Below, in pieces: positions 25,001-38,900 of a stretch of DNA of 64,000 bases. The notes under the pieces were generated by a model. It did not search any database. It had not been told where the DNA came from and worked only from the letters and a program-made list of their open reading frames with translations. Both the position numbers and the translations under genes were made by a program. The stretch is from Camelus bactrianus (taxonomy: Eukaryota > Chordata > Mammalia > Artiodactyla > Camelidae): positions 34,844,001 to 34,908,000 of the forward strand of contig NC_133548.1 in assembly GCF_048773025.1 (NCBI RefSeq), in the 5' to 3' direction. Each line of letters starts with the position of its first letter. The stretch's first letter is position 1.

Positions 25001-28000
25001 GACGGGTTAATTGAGTGATCTGACTTCCATTTCTAGATTCAACCAGAAGAAAAATACAGGCTTTGAAGTCACGTTTTTGAAAAACTCTGCAAATTGCTGG
25101 GATCATAAGGAAAACTATTACAGGCTTACAAGTTTCAGAAACATCTATTACATGTTACTGAACTAAATGACCCATCCTTTTTGCTCCAATGAGGCTGGAA
25201 AAGCAGTATTCAATAGCTAGACCTACCGAGGCTAATATTTGAACATTTGGATATCTATAACTTCTACTTTAAAAATCAGGACAGACTACTAGTAATCATT
25301 CTGCAAGTCCCTCCAGATTTACAATGGCTGGACTACAAGATAACGTTTCAAAACACACCTGTCCTTTTGAGATGAGATATGCTATAATGGGCATGCGTTG
25401 AAATAATACCGCCAGGTGGATGCTGCTGAATCCCTCTCCATCGATGAGCGTGGGGTCCGCACCATACTGCAGTAATAATATGACCATAGGTAAATGTCCT
25501 TGTCTGTAAATAGAGGACAAAAATTATACTGTATTCTGTAGCATGCAAAAAAGAAAAAAAATTCAGGAAGAAATTAATATTCCTAAGACATGAAGGATCC
25601 TGATTAGATATAAAAAGTATTTCCTAACAGTACAGAGATTTTTAAAACACTGGAGATTCTCTAAATGTCTTAGATGTTCCAAACTTGGAACTATCTGGAC
25701 AGTCCTTCTTGACTGCAGGTAATAAACTTAATAACCTCCCTATCTACCTTAAACCTTACGTTGCTACCATGTGTAAATAATTTTATATAACTAACAGTAA
25801 AAATGGAAATTTAAAAACCACTTAGACTTCACTGTTCCTATTTTAAAAACAAAAAATAATCATGAAGCAGATATATTGAAATACAACATTCATAGGCTGC
25901 AGGTACACTGTGATAATCTTATTCTTAGGAGCTACATATTTTTATTTGAATACAGCTCATTTCTCTGTAAAGCACTGCACTCAGCAGCTTAATGGGAATG
26001 AGCTAACCCTAGATTCCTAAAAATTCTTGGTTATGGAGAAAAGATTCAATTCCTTGCCCCCAATGAACAATTATTTAATTTAGTTTCAGATTCATGTCAA
26101 TAACACCCACCACAGAAAGTGGAGTTAAAATGAAAGATAAAAAGGAATACATGTATGTATATGTATGACTGAAACATTATGCCATTCACCAGAAATTGAC
26201 ACAATGTTGTAAACTGACTATGCTTCAATTAAAAAAATGGAAAAAATAAGTAAATAAAATAAAATGATATAACCATTTTGGAAAAAGAAAGTTTTTAAGT
26301 ATCAAGACAGGCACTTATTAACCTCAGCTTCAGACAGCCAATACCTATCAGAGAAAAGAACTAAGTTCACAGTTCCCTGAACTATCACAGCTACCCATAT
26401 GATCAAATAAAAGAGATATTTATTTTTATCATAAAACATAATACACATATTTGAGTTTGAACATCATAGAGGAGCCCTAAATTAAACACAAAAACATCAT
26501 CTCTGGAAATTCTGTGAAACTGATTTTTTTTTTTTAAATGAAGGGAAAAAAGAGAGAGCCTTTCAAATGGTCTGTAAATGCAATTTACACTATGGACTAC
26601 TAGCCATATGTAGCTATTTAAATTCAAATTAGTTAAAATTAAATAAAATTAAAACTTCAATTCCTTAGTTGCATTAGCCATACTTCACATTTCACATGTG
26701 GCTAGTGGCTACCATATCAGACATCACAGAATAGAACATTACCATCGTCACAGAAAATTCTATTGGAAAGTGCCGGTCTGTAACATTCAGAAAATGAGTT
26801 TAAGTCACTTTTGATTTTGAACAGCAATTTCAGTGTTTAAAGAAACCTTTACCTGATGGCCCAGTGAAGAGGAGTTGAATTTAAATCTCCACCCAACTGA
26901 TCTACCACAGCACCTTTTGAAATATAAAACCTGTTAAAAGCAAACATAAATAAGATTTAAAACTTTAAATTCAAACTGAGAAAGAAACATCAGTTGTTCT
27001 TAATAACAGACATATTGGAAAACAGAAAATACAGTAATAACCACCCCCCTAAAAAACACTCAGATCTACAGAAGTCCAAAAGGTTCACACAATAGCATCA
27101 AACAGATCCCAGTGAAATACTCTTCAGCATGTAAGTAATCACTCCTGCTGTCATGAGCATTCCATTATAACTATACACCAAACATAATAACCACTCTCTG
27201 CATATGCAAACCACCTCAACACTCCTAAAATGGTTTATATTCAAAAGGCTCCTACCACAGATATTCTACATAACTTGCAAGAAGAAAGGTAAAATGATGT
27301 CACTTTTAACAGTTTAAAATTAGAATTACTATGTTGGAATGAATTCCAAAATTAAGTAGCAAAACATTAAGTCAAAATCCTTTCAGAAAAGTTAGACATT
27401 TTGAGAGTTTCAGTCTCCATTTGGGGGGCACAGATGGGATTACACTATATAAAGTGAATCTTTAAGGTAAAGAGACATTTTCTTCTGTGGTTTACAGGAA
27501 TTAGTTTCATGAGTTCAAAGCTGTGCTTCATATATTGTATTACCTAAACAATACACCAGTTTATTTCCACAGAAAAGGAGTCTGCCTGTGAGTATTATGC
27601 TTCTAGTTTTCAAAAAATGTTTAATTTCATTGCCTGAAATTTATCTTTCTGAAGGGCCTCTGTGGCTTTATTTTTAATTTTCCTTTTGGGGCCCATGAGA
27701 GTCCTGGTCCAGGCGATCTCTAAGGTCCTTTTCAACACTATGATAACTAATTTACATCGCACAAAGTTTCAAGTATTCATTTACAATAAAGGATTAGAGA
27801 TGGTTCAACATTCAGACTTGCATTTGAAGAAAATAGACAAATGAAAGAGAGGTCAGAATTATAAATACACAAACAACACACATATATCCCATCTTACTTT
27901 ACAAGATCCAGTCTGTTGTTAATAGCAGCCCAATGAAGAAGTGACACATTTTCTCTGTCCGGTTGCCTGACATCATATCCTGCTTCTACCAACTCCTTAC

Positions 28001-31000
28001 ATCGTTCAAAAATCCCATATCTCAAGTAAGAGGGAAAAAAAAGGCATAATTGATATCATCAAAATAATTTCAAATATCAAAATTTCTTCCTTTAAATATA
28101 TCTTTATCCAATCTTTCAGGCAACATAGAAACACAATAATTAACAGATATTCATAAAGAGGATGGATTGTAAAGTCAAACAATAAAAGTAAACCTGACTA
28201 ATAAGATATTGTTTATATGTGGAATCTAAAAAAAGGACACAAGTGAACTACCTACTATTTATAACTTAGATGATTAATTTCTTGAATATGTATAAGCACA
28301 TTTGACTGTCCTTTATGATTGGATTACTGCATTCTGTTGATTCTTATTTTGTGGTTGGCTTTATTCCCTTGATAACTATGAGTTTAAAAAGCTAAAGCTC
28401 TAAACTATTCTTAGAAACAATGAACAGTACATTATGTAAATTTTAAAACGGTTTTATCTCTCAAAAAAAAAATAAATAAATCCACTGGTTCTTGAGAAAA
28501 AAAGTAAACTGGCTACCAACTGATCAGATTAATCCATTTAGAGCTGAACTTAATTTCTTAAATAAACTTTAACACTCACATTTGCTTGCCTTCAATAAAT
28601 TTCATTTGACCCTCCACAAAGCCATCAGGAATGCATGGTGCTGATTCCTGACTACAGTCTTATCCCTGAATCAAACAAAGCCTGTGCAATAACCTCACAA
28701 GAAGGAAGAGACTAAAAGCAAACTTGGAATGGGATAAATTCAACAATAAAATATAGACAGGTATAGGTACAGAAAAGGAAGGAATGATTAGCCCTTCCTG
28801 AAGGCTGGAACATGATATACAAGCTATGTTTTATAGGCTGAAGGGAAGACATTTTAGGCAGAGGGAATACCATGTACAAAAATCAGAGGTGCGAAACTGC
28901 ATGATGTTCACAGAAAAAGAAGCAATTTAACACCGCAGGAGCATAAAGCATAAGAAAGGGAATAGCAAGGGATGAGGTTAGAAGAGGTAGGCAAAGGCTG
29001 CATAGGCCTTCTCTGTCATACTATGCAATTTAGACTTTACAGTTCAAGGAGAAGCCACTGAAAGTTTAAAGAGGAAAGCATTCACACTTTCAGTTCTAAG
29101 AAAGATCACATTAAGGGCAGTATGGAAGCTAATTAGAGGAGAGTGAGGCCAAGACTGAGAGACCAGTTTAGAGGCTCTTGCAACAAATACAGGTGAGAAG
29201 CAATTGGAGCCTAAAGTAAGAGAGGCAACAGGAATGGAAAAGGAGGGATAGACTTAAGAGGTTATTTAAGAGAGTTATTTAACTGACTATCAGAATGAAA
29301 AACAGAAGAGAAATACCTCTTTTCAATGCTATAATAATAGTTAAAACCATTCATTAGCACTAATTCTTCTCAACAGAAACTACTGAGTCCCATCAGACCA
29401 TTTAGCATTTTCTTCAAAACTTACTTCTATTTAGCAGGACCTGAAAGTTTCAGTACACGCTCAAGGGTCAAAATCAAGCCAAGTGGCACAATTGTCTGTT
29501 TCCCGCACTGTTAAATAATTTCTGCCTCACCAAAACACGTGTGCATGTCTGTCTGTCTGTCTTTATGTCATTTTTTAAAAGACAGAGATACCCATTTGAC
29601 AATGTTAAGTGAAAATAATAAGAGAATGAATTGTTGATAATGATACCTATATTTATATTCTCCACTTTTTAAATGAAATACTCCCTTCACGTGAGAAATA
29701 TAAAAGGAGTACATACTAATTAGGATTTTGGTGGTTTAGAAAACACACAAACACCTATTCTAGCTAGCTCTCTTTTGCCCTTCCCAAATACTACCTAAAT
29801 ATCTTCCCATAACCACTTGAGAAGGTCCAAGATTGGAAGAATGTTTTAGGAAAGATATTTAATGAGTTTTTACTGAGATTTCCTGTGAATATAACCTAAT
29901 ATCTCATATTATCATAAAAGAGCTTTACTGGTAGCAGAGAAACACTTAAATGTTTCCATTCTAGTTAAAGCAAATAATCTAGTTACCTTGAGAACACTCT
30001 CATCTTCATATAAATATAAAAACATAAACAATATCAAATCATATTCACCTAAAGTAGTGGTTCCCAGGGCCTCTAGATTTCATATAATTTAGTAATTAGA
30101 AAATTCAAATAACTGTCAATTATTTTTTAACCAACAAAATACATTAGTCTACAGTAAAGCCAAACAGGTTAACTAATCACCAAACATCTTTGCTTTTGAC
30201 AGAAATTATATCAAGTTAGTGCAGTAACATTAGTTTCTTTCATGCAGATTAGAAGCTCTGATGAGGTTTATATTTAATTACTAAGAAAATGGATTACTAA
30301 TTAACATAGTCTGACAGACAAAATATTTCAAAATATGTTCAGTGGCAAGAGGTAGGGTAGATGTTAATAATCAGTAAGATCCACGAGGGTGAAAATGCTG
30401 GAAATGACTTAATGCAAATAGCCACAAATGGAGATCTTAAGGGGGAAACTTTCAAAATACACTTCATTTTCAGCGCACGCAGAACAATCCACTATCGTTT
30501 CAAGTGGTCAGAAAACCTATTTCTATTTTCGTGACTTTCTTCTAGTGCACCCAGCACAACCGGTATAGGGAAAGTACTCCATAAATAAATGTTTAAAATA
30601 CCCACACACGTGTGAGTTGATATTTTTGTATCCCACCTTCATATTTAGATTGTAGTACATTTTAAAAGACTCAGATTTATGTTTCAAAGTCAAAGTCTAG
30701 TTCTAGTGTCATTTAAAGTCATTTATTCACTCAACAAACATTTATTGGGCATCAAATATAGCACAGGAACTGTGCAAAAGTACTGGGGTTACAAAGATGA
30801 AAAAGACATGCTTTTGCTAAGAAGCCACTCATGATCTAATGGGAGAGACTAATAGTAAACAACTGAAGTGCAGTGTGTTAAGTGCTCTGGTGTTGGTATG
30901 GCAAACATACTATCACTGGGGTATGAGGTAAGGAAGGTGTACATTGGAGTGAAACTACATACATGTTATTATAATTCAACAGAACCTTGAGATAAAACAA

Positions 31001-34000
31001 ATCATTGGGAAGACTTACTGAGTAGCTTTCACAATGTCACAGTTACTAGAGTCCTCTATGAGAGGAAGAGCTTCTCTTGCCTTAGCAAGTTCTTGGTTTT
31101 CACGTGCACAGACTCCGTGTCGGCCAAATCCTGGAGGGTGGGGGCCATGGCTGTGATTCCTGCACTGAAGAGTAAGAGTAATTTGACAAGACACAGTAAG
31201 AAAATTAATGTTACATTCAATTACATCAGGAAGCATTTGCTACTATCAACAATATCTATGTGATTAATTTTTTTTTCAGTCCTAGAGGTATATTCCAGGG
31301 AAGGTTTTCATCTTAATTCTGTTCACTAGGATTAGATGCTTAATATTAGAAAATTCCAAATTATATATTTTGTCATAAATGAAGGAGACCCGTAAAGGCA
31401 CCAATGGATCTTGTTACTTGTAGTAGGTGGAGGGTCTTGGCTTTTGACAGTAGGAAGATTGCCAGATCTCTGTTTCAAGGAATTGTGGTGGACACACCCC
31501 AAGGATACCATCCCCCTCACCAGTGAATCAAGTTCTTGAATGTGTATAACTGGAGTCCCAGAAGAGGAGAAGGAAGTATTTTTAAATATTTGACTAAGCA
31601 ATGGCCAAAAATCTTCCACATTTGGTGAAAATTATAAACCCACATCTCCGATAAGCTCAACAAACCCAAGCAGAATAAACCTCATATTTCACACTAAGGC
31701 ATATCATAATCAAATCACTAAAAACCAGTGATAAAGAGAGCAGCCCAAGGAAAAAGATATATTATGTTCAAAAAAACAAAGATAAGAATGAACTCAGACT
31801 TCTTATCAGTAAGTACCAGCCGGAAGACAAAAGCACAACAGTTTTAAAGAGCTGTAAGAAAAAACTGTAAACCTGGAAATACCAGCAAAAATATTCTTCA
31901 AAAATTAGGGTGAAATATACACTTTTTCAGACAAACAAAAGCTGAGAAAATTGCCAACAGACTCATGCTACAAGAAATGATAAAGGAAGTTCTTTAGGCT
32001 AAAGATAAATAATACCAGATGGAAATCTGAATCAACACAAAGGAACAGAGTGCCAGAACTACACGGGAAAGTATCTGTAATTACATGGGTAAACATAACA
32101 GACTTTTTCTCATTTTTTAAATTTCTTGGTAATAATAGAGAAACAGAAGTATACTGCTGTAAGAGATGCTATAATAATATTTGCAGATAGACAGTGATAA
32201 AGTATATAATGTTAACCCAAGAGCAACCTCTAACTAAATTGAACAAAGTGGTATAAGTAATCAGCCAATAGCAGAGATAAACTACTTAAAAGACACTCAG
32301 TATTTTTTAAAAAGATAGGAAAAGTAGGGGAAAATGAACAAAGAACAGGGAAGAAAAAGAAAAACATACAAGATAATATATTTATACCTAACCATATTGA
32401 TAATCACATTAAATACAAGTGGTCTAAAGGAAAACAAATGAAAGACAGAGATTGTTAGACTGGATTTTTAAAAAATGAAACAGAAAACCCCATGCCATCT
32501 ATAAGAAACCCACTTTAAATATAAAAACATACATAGGTTAAAAGTAAAAAGATACGCCATGCAAAAACACTAAGCATAAGGAAATGTAGTGGCTCTGTTA
32601 ATATAAAACAAAGTAGACATCAACACAAGAAATATTACCAGAGATGAGGACAGACATTTCATAATATAAAAGAAGCCAATTCATCAAGACATAACAATCT
32701 TAAATGCGTATGCACCGAAAAGAAACTTTAAAATTCATGAAGCAAAACTGATAGAACTGAAAAGAAAAATAGTAAGATTCACAATTATAGCTGGATATTT
32801 CAAGACTTCCTTCAGTAACTGATAGAACAAGTAAACAGAAAACCATACAGCATAAAGAAAAGAAGAGAAATCAGAAAAGGATAGAGAAGACTTAACACTA
32901 ACCACCAATTTGATCCAATTGATGTTTTCATAAAACACCATTCAACAATACAATATGTATTTGTTTCAAATGTACATGAAATACTCACCAATACAGATAA
33001 TATACTGGGCCATAAAACAAGTCTCAACACGCTTAAATGGGCTGAATTCATACAGAGCACGTTCTCTGACCACAATGGAATTAAATTAAAAATCAATAAC
33101 CAAAGGCTATGTGGAAAATTCTCAAATATTTGGAAGCTAAACAACACATTTCTAAATAACCTATAGGTCATAGAAGAAAACAAAGAAAAATCATAAAATA
33201 TTTTTAACTGAAAGAAAATGAAAACTTATCAAAATGTGTAGGATGCAGTCTAAGCATCGTTGAATGAATTTTTAGCTTTAAATGCCTACAATAGAAAAAA
33301 AGAAAAATCTAAAATAAGTGATCTAAGTTTTTGCCTTAAGAATCTAGAGAAAAAAAATTAAATCCAAAGCAGACAGAATGAAGGATATAGGAGAATCCAT
33401 GAAATATTAAAAAAAATGCAGAAAAATCACTGAGACCAAAAGCTGGTTGTTTGGAAAGAGTAAGTCAATAAAAATTGATAAATTTCTAGTCAGACTGATC
33501 AAGAAAAAAGATGTCAATGACCAACAGCAGGTTTTAAAAAGGCAACATCTTTACAAGATTCTGCAAACACTTAAAGGGTAATAAAGGACTTCTGTGAACA
33601 TCTTTATGCCAATAAATTCAACAACCTAGATGAAATGCATAAAATACCTCGAAAGACAGTTATCAAAATGGACTTAAAAAGAAATGAGTAGCACTCTATT
33701 AAAGAAATTGAGTTCATAATTTTAAAACTTTCCATTAAAACAAAACAACTCCAGATCCACACAACTTTTAACTGACAAACTCTATTAAAATACTCAAGGA
33801 AGAAATAATACCAGCTCCTTCAGAAGACAGAGGGGCTGCCTCCCAGCTCATTTTAGGAGGCAGCATTATCCTGATACTAAAACCAACAGACGTAACTCTA
33901 AAAACTGAAACAAAGCAAGGATGCCCACTATCAGCACTTCCAATCAACACTGTACTGAAGCCCTACACAGAATAATAAAGAAAAATGCATACAGACTAGA

Positions 34001-35908
34001 AAAGAGGCAAATCCACCTTCATTTGCAGACATGATCACATACACAGAAAATCCTAAGGAATCTTTCAAAAATTTACAACAGCATCAAAAATATAAAATGC
34101 TTAACATTTTATACTATATTCAGTATTTTTAGCAGCATTCAAGGGGGAGGCTCACATCAAGTATCTAGCAAATCATTCTGAGAGATCAAAACTGGCTTAT
34201 TATTTTACAATCCCATCTTGTTCTTTACCATAAAGTTGTTACCCAGCTTTCATCCACCTTATTCACCAGACCTGTCTCTGAATAACTTATAATTGTTTAA
34301 AAAAAATCTCAAAGGAAAAATACACATTAAGAATAGAAAATTGAAATAATGTATCTACACCAATTCTCCAGGAATTCCAAAAAAGATTTAAGAAATGATA
34401 GTTTCACAGAAATAAGTCTACAACCCCTCAGTGGGTTACACTGAAGGGGCAAATACTAATTTTTTTCTAAGTTTCCTTACAATTAAATTGACTTGTGGTA
34501 ATCTGTGAATTTCAACACATGTATAGACTCATGTAACCACTACCACAATCAAGATACAGAACAGTTCCAACTCCTCTGAAAACTTCCTTGGGATATTCCT
34601 TTTTAGTCATGCCCTCCCCTTACCTCAACTCCTGGTAAGCACTGATAACGCTCTCCATCACTAGTTTTTTCTTTCCGAGAAAGCTACATAATGGAATTAG
34701 ACAAAATATAATCTTCCACGACTAGCTTCTTTCACTCAGCATAATGCTTCTGAGACTCATCCAAGTTGCTGCATATTATTAATAGTTAACTTTTCCTCGC
34801 TATATAGTATTCCATAATATGAATGTATCACCGTTTATCCATTCAAACAACCCATGTGGGGTTTTTTTCCAGCTTTTGGCAATTATAAATGGAGCTGCTA
34901 TAAACATTCACTCTGTGTGAACATATGTTTCCGCTTCTCTAAGAGTGAGACTGTTTGGCCATCTGGTAAGTAGATGTTAAATTTATAAGAAACTGCCAAA
35001 CTATTTTCCAGAGTGGCTGTACCACTTTGCATTACCACTAGTAACATATGACAGTTCCAACTGCTCTGTATCCTCTCTGGCACTTGATATGGTCAGTGTA
35101 ATAGATGTGTTGTAGTATCTCATCATGGTCTCAATTTGCATATCCCTAATGGCTAATGGGGCTGAGTATCTTTTCAACTGCTTGTCATCTGTAGGTCTTC
35201 TTTGGTGAATTGGCTTTATACCCACTTTTTAATTGGGTTGTTTTCTTACTGTTAAGTTTTGAGTTCCTTATATCATATATGCTAGACATAAATCTTTTGT
35301 CAGATACGTTATTTGTAAATAATTTCTCCCAGTCTGTAGCTTATCTTCCCACTTCTTAAGTCTCCTCCATAGAGCAAAATTTTTTTAATTTTGATGAAGT
35401 ATAATGTATCAATTTTTTTTCTTTTATGGATCATGCTTTGGGTGTCACTTCTAAGAACAGCTGTCACGGGATCACAACTCCTCTGTCCAGAGAGGAAGTT
35501 CTCCTCCCTCAGAGTTTCAGGTGCTTGTGCTGCCAGAAGACCCCTTTCCTGCTCCACAAACCTAAACTAGAGGGCTTCTCGAGAAGTGCTCTCTGTCTGC
35601 ACGGCTCAAGTCCAGGGAGGGGAAAGGAGGGGGGAGTCCCAGATGGAAAAAAAAGGTAAATTAGCTCCTGGTTCAGTGGTTTTTTTCAGTTCTGGTCCTC
35701 TCCCCCACTCTACCTGCTGCAACTTACATTTGAGAATCCTTATATAGACACTACCTGTATTCTACCCAGAGCATTCAGTGGGATCGACAGGGTGGAGTGT
35801 GCTTTACTCCAGTTTACTCATAGCCAGAACCACAAATGCTTTTTTTTTGAATAGGTTAGTTCTGATTTATTTGATAAATTCAACCTCACTTCATGACATT
35901 CTTATTTT

Positions 35909-35947
<39 letters not shown>

Positions 35948-38900
35948 AACAGCTAAAAATATACATATAGGTAGTTAGATTAAAATATAAGAATATTACT
36001 TTAGGATTCTTTCCACCATATCACAATAACTACAATTACATCCAACTGGAAGGCAGGGGTCAAGGAAAGAGCTGAACCATACTAACAATTTCTAGAGTGT
36101 CAATAAATAGCAGATGTTGCTAAAATTGAGCAATCAGTCTACTTTTTATATAAACTTACTTTTCTAAATTATAAAATGATTCATATCCATTTTAAAGCTC
36201 TAGCAATACAAAAGTGAATGAAGAGTTGATAATCAGGATTCTTTCCCTTCCAATCTTGCACCAGCAGAGATACTATTAACAGTTTGGTGTATCCTTCCTC
36301 ATTAAGTGTATACACTTTCAACATATATAACATTATACCTTATACAAAGGTTTTTATCATTTTCTTCTTCTATTTATTTAACAAAACAATGGGGTCCAAT
36401 TATATAATTATTCACCAAGTCCTTTGTCTCATCTAACAATACACCATGTACAGCCCCGCAGGTCAGTAACAAGTAACAGTTGAATGTTATTCATTGTATA
36501 GATCTAGCATAATTTATTCAACCATTTCCCTGCTGTTAGACATGTAGGATGATTTCAGCATTCACTTCTATTAATAGCCCTATAATTAGCATCCTGTACA
36601 TTCTAGAGGATTGATTCCCCAATGCAGGACTGCTAAGTAAAAAAATATATGTATTTGAAACATAAACAGATATTGACCAGATACCTTCCCTAATTCACAC
36701 CCCCAACAGCAAGTATTTAAGTGTTCGTTTTCCCTACAAACCTCCCCATAACTGAATACTATCAACTTTTAACAATCTTGCCAATCTGATGGCTAAAAAA
36801 TGGCATCTTGTTTTTCATTTCCATCCCCTAGTTGCCAATGATCCAAGTTTGTTTGTTGTTCATTGGCTCTCGTGCTTTCTCTTTTGTGGACTGCCTTTTC
36901 AGTCTACTATTTTTCTAGTGGATTGTGTATCTTTTTCCATTTATATGTTAGGAAGACTAAGCCTTTGTTTATATATAGATTTTTTTCATTACAAAAAAAT
37001 GTGCTGAATTATACAGATAAAAATTGTTGCTTCTCATTATGCCTTAAGGATATCAGCTTCACTTCTCATACAGAAAATTGAGGAGGATTACACATTTTAA
37101 TGTAAAGAATATCCACAATTAAAAGCATTTATATATTTAGCAATTAATTACTGTGTATTTATGATGTACAAAATATTATGCTAGAAACACAGAAGACATG
37201 GTGTACATCCTACAGGGGTTTAAGTCTAGTGAGGCAGATAAGTCAGAGACAAAGAGAGTGAAGTGATAATGGAAGCAATACATGATTAAATGGCAAAATA
37301 GGTGGCAAAGATGAGAGAACAGAAGGTACTTTCTATTCATGTCATCATTTTTTGCCTAAATCCAGATCAAAGTAAAACCTAAAAATGATTATATAAACTC
37401 AAAGCCTGTTTTCAAAGTCAATGGTCTCCAAAGTGAGGCAAGTGCACTCAAGGACATATATAGTGACCTATTAGGTAATAGAAGAACGTATTAAAGCTGC
37501 TATGATAATGACTTTTATCTTAAAAAAAAGGGGGGGACCACAAAAATGTATAAATTTGGCTTCTTTAAGCTTTACTAACTTTTAGCACTGGCAGCCTCAT
37601 TTGATCTATATATCAAGCAGGTCACTCCTTATGGTCCATTTAGAAGGTAACTTGGGGGCAGGGCAAAAAGTCCACAACCCAGAGGAGATACAGTGGGCCC
37701 TTCAGAATACTGCAGTATACATCAGGCTAAGGAATTTTCAAGGTATATTATCTAATTTTAATTAAGTTACCCCTCCCAAAATGAGCAAGTGGCTTAAACT
37801 GAGTACTACAAAGAAGCCATGAATTGAAATAGTAACAAGAGTGTAAGTACAAGCAGACAAGAAGATGGCAGAGCTGACACTTCTAGTCATAGCAGGTGCT
37901 CTTCACTGGCCACATGAAGTAAAAACAAAGACAATGTAATGTGACCTAATAGAAAGACAGCCTCCCTCTAAAAAAAATTCCCAAGTATCAAACAGGCTGA
38001 TTTGAAGCAGACATATTTACTACCTTTAATCCAGAATCTTACCATGAGTATACAGCAAACAATTCACTACCGAATACAATTTAGAAACATCCTGTCAAAT
38101 CTTACAATAACATGCCCATGACAACATGAATTTGGAAAATGGCTCCTTGCTCCAGTCCCTAGGTACATAAAACAGAGGGGGCCTGAACTTTTTACATCCC
38201 AGCCAGTCATGTGACACAGAATCATCCCCATCAATATGTAAGTTAGAGTGATCAAGAGCCAACAAGGGATGACAAACTGCAGTCAGTACCCGGATGATCT
38301 GAACTGTGCAGCTGGAGGCCTGAGCTCCCAGCTGGCTCACAGTGCAGGCATCACTCATCACTCATCACTCCCTTAACCTCCCAATACATGACTTTAACAA
38401 AAGTGAAAATTATAAGTCCTACTTTTCACATTAGGTGGGGCTTTACTCTAAGGGTGCAAGCTCAGAACTGCCTTACTGATAAGGATCCACGATCAAAAAG
38501 GCTTAGGGACCACAGCTCTAAGCTATGTCCTTTGCCCTAGATTTCACTCCCCTCCCAAAAGCCTGCTGCAAGAGCTACAGGGGAGAAAGGAGACAACCTC
38601 CTTTGGCGGCGGTCACATTAAGATGTCTAAGGAAAACAACCATACATTCCCATCACAAAGATTAAAGCAAAGTCTGTCATAATACACTCTTCTTAGAAAT
38701 TACTCTCTGGTTACCAAAAATATATATATGCTTTTCTAAGTTTTCTCTAGCTGTTTCATTTTTACCATGCTAAAAGGTAAACTCCTTGAGAACAAGGCCA
38801 AGTCTCAGATTTCAGGTTGGTTGTACATAATCGCCTACCCTATTTTGGGCTTCAGTTTCTACATTTGTAAAATGAAAGGAGCAGGTCAACACAGCTATTA

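Larger units (their letters stand above)
25504..26852 (-). other. ZDHHC13: ZDHHC13 intron 4
   Basis: A 1.3-kb intron carrying a LINE-1 3' end (26145-26264) and a hAT-type DNA transposon remnant (26600-26785). Confidence 0.8.
28021..31018 (-). other. ZDHHC13: ZDHHC13 intron 2
   Basis: A 3-kb intron. It contains a possible LINE-derived tract with an A-rich end (28196-28490), an old interspersed repeat related to the one in intron 8 (about 28840-29270), and an L2/MIR-like stretch at about 30720-30850. Confidence 0.75.

Noticed and set aside
32812-33183. 123-codon minus-strand hydrophobic open frame
   Set aside because: It is antisense to the LINE-1 ORF2 region; hydrophobicity comes from reading A-rich coding sequence backwards.
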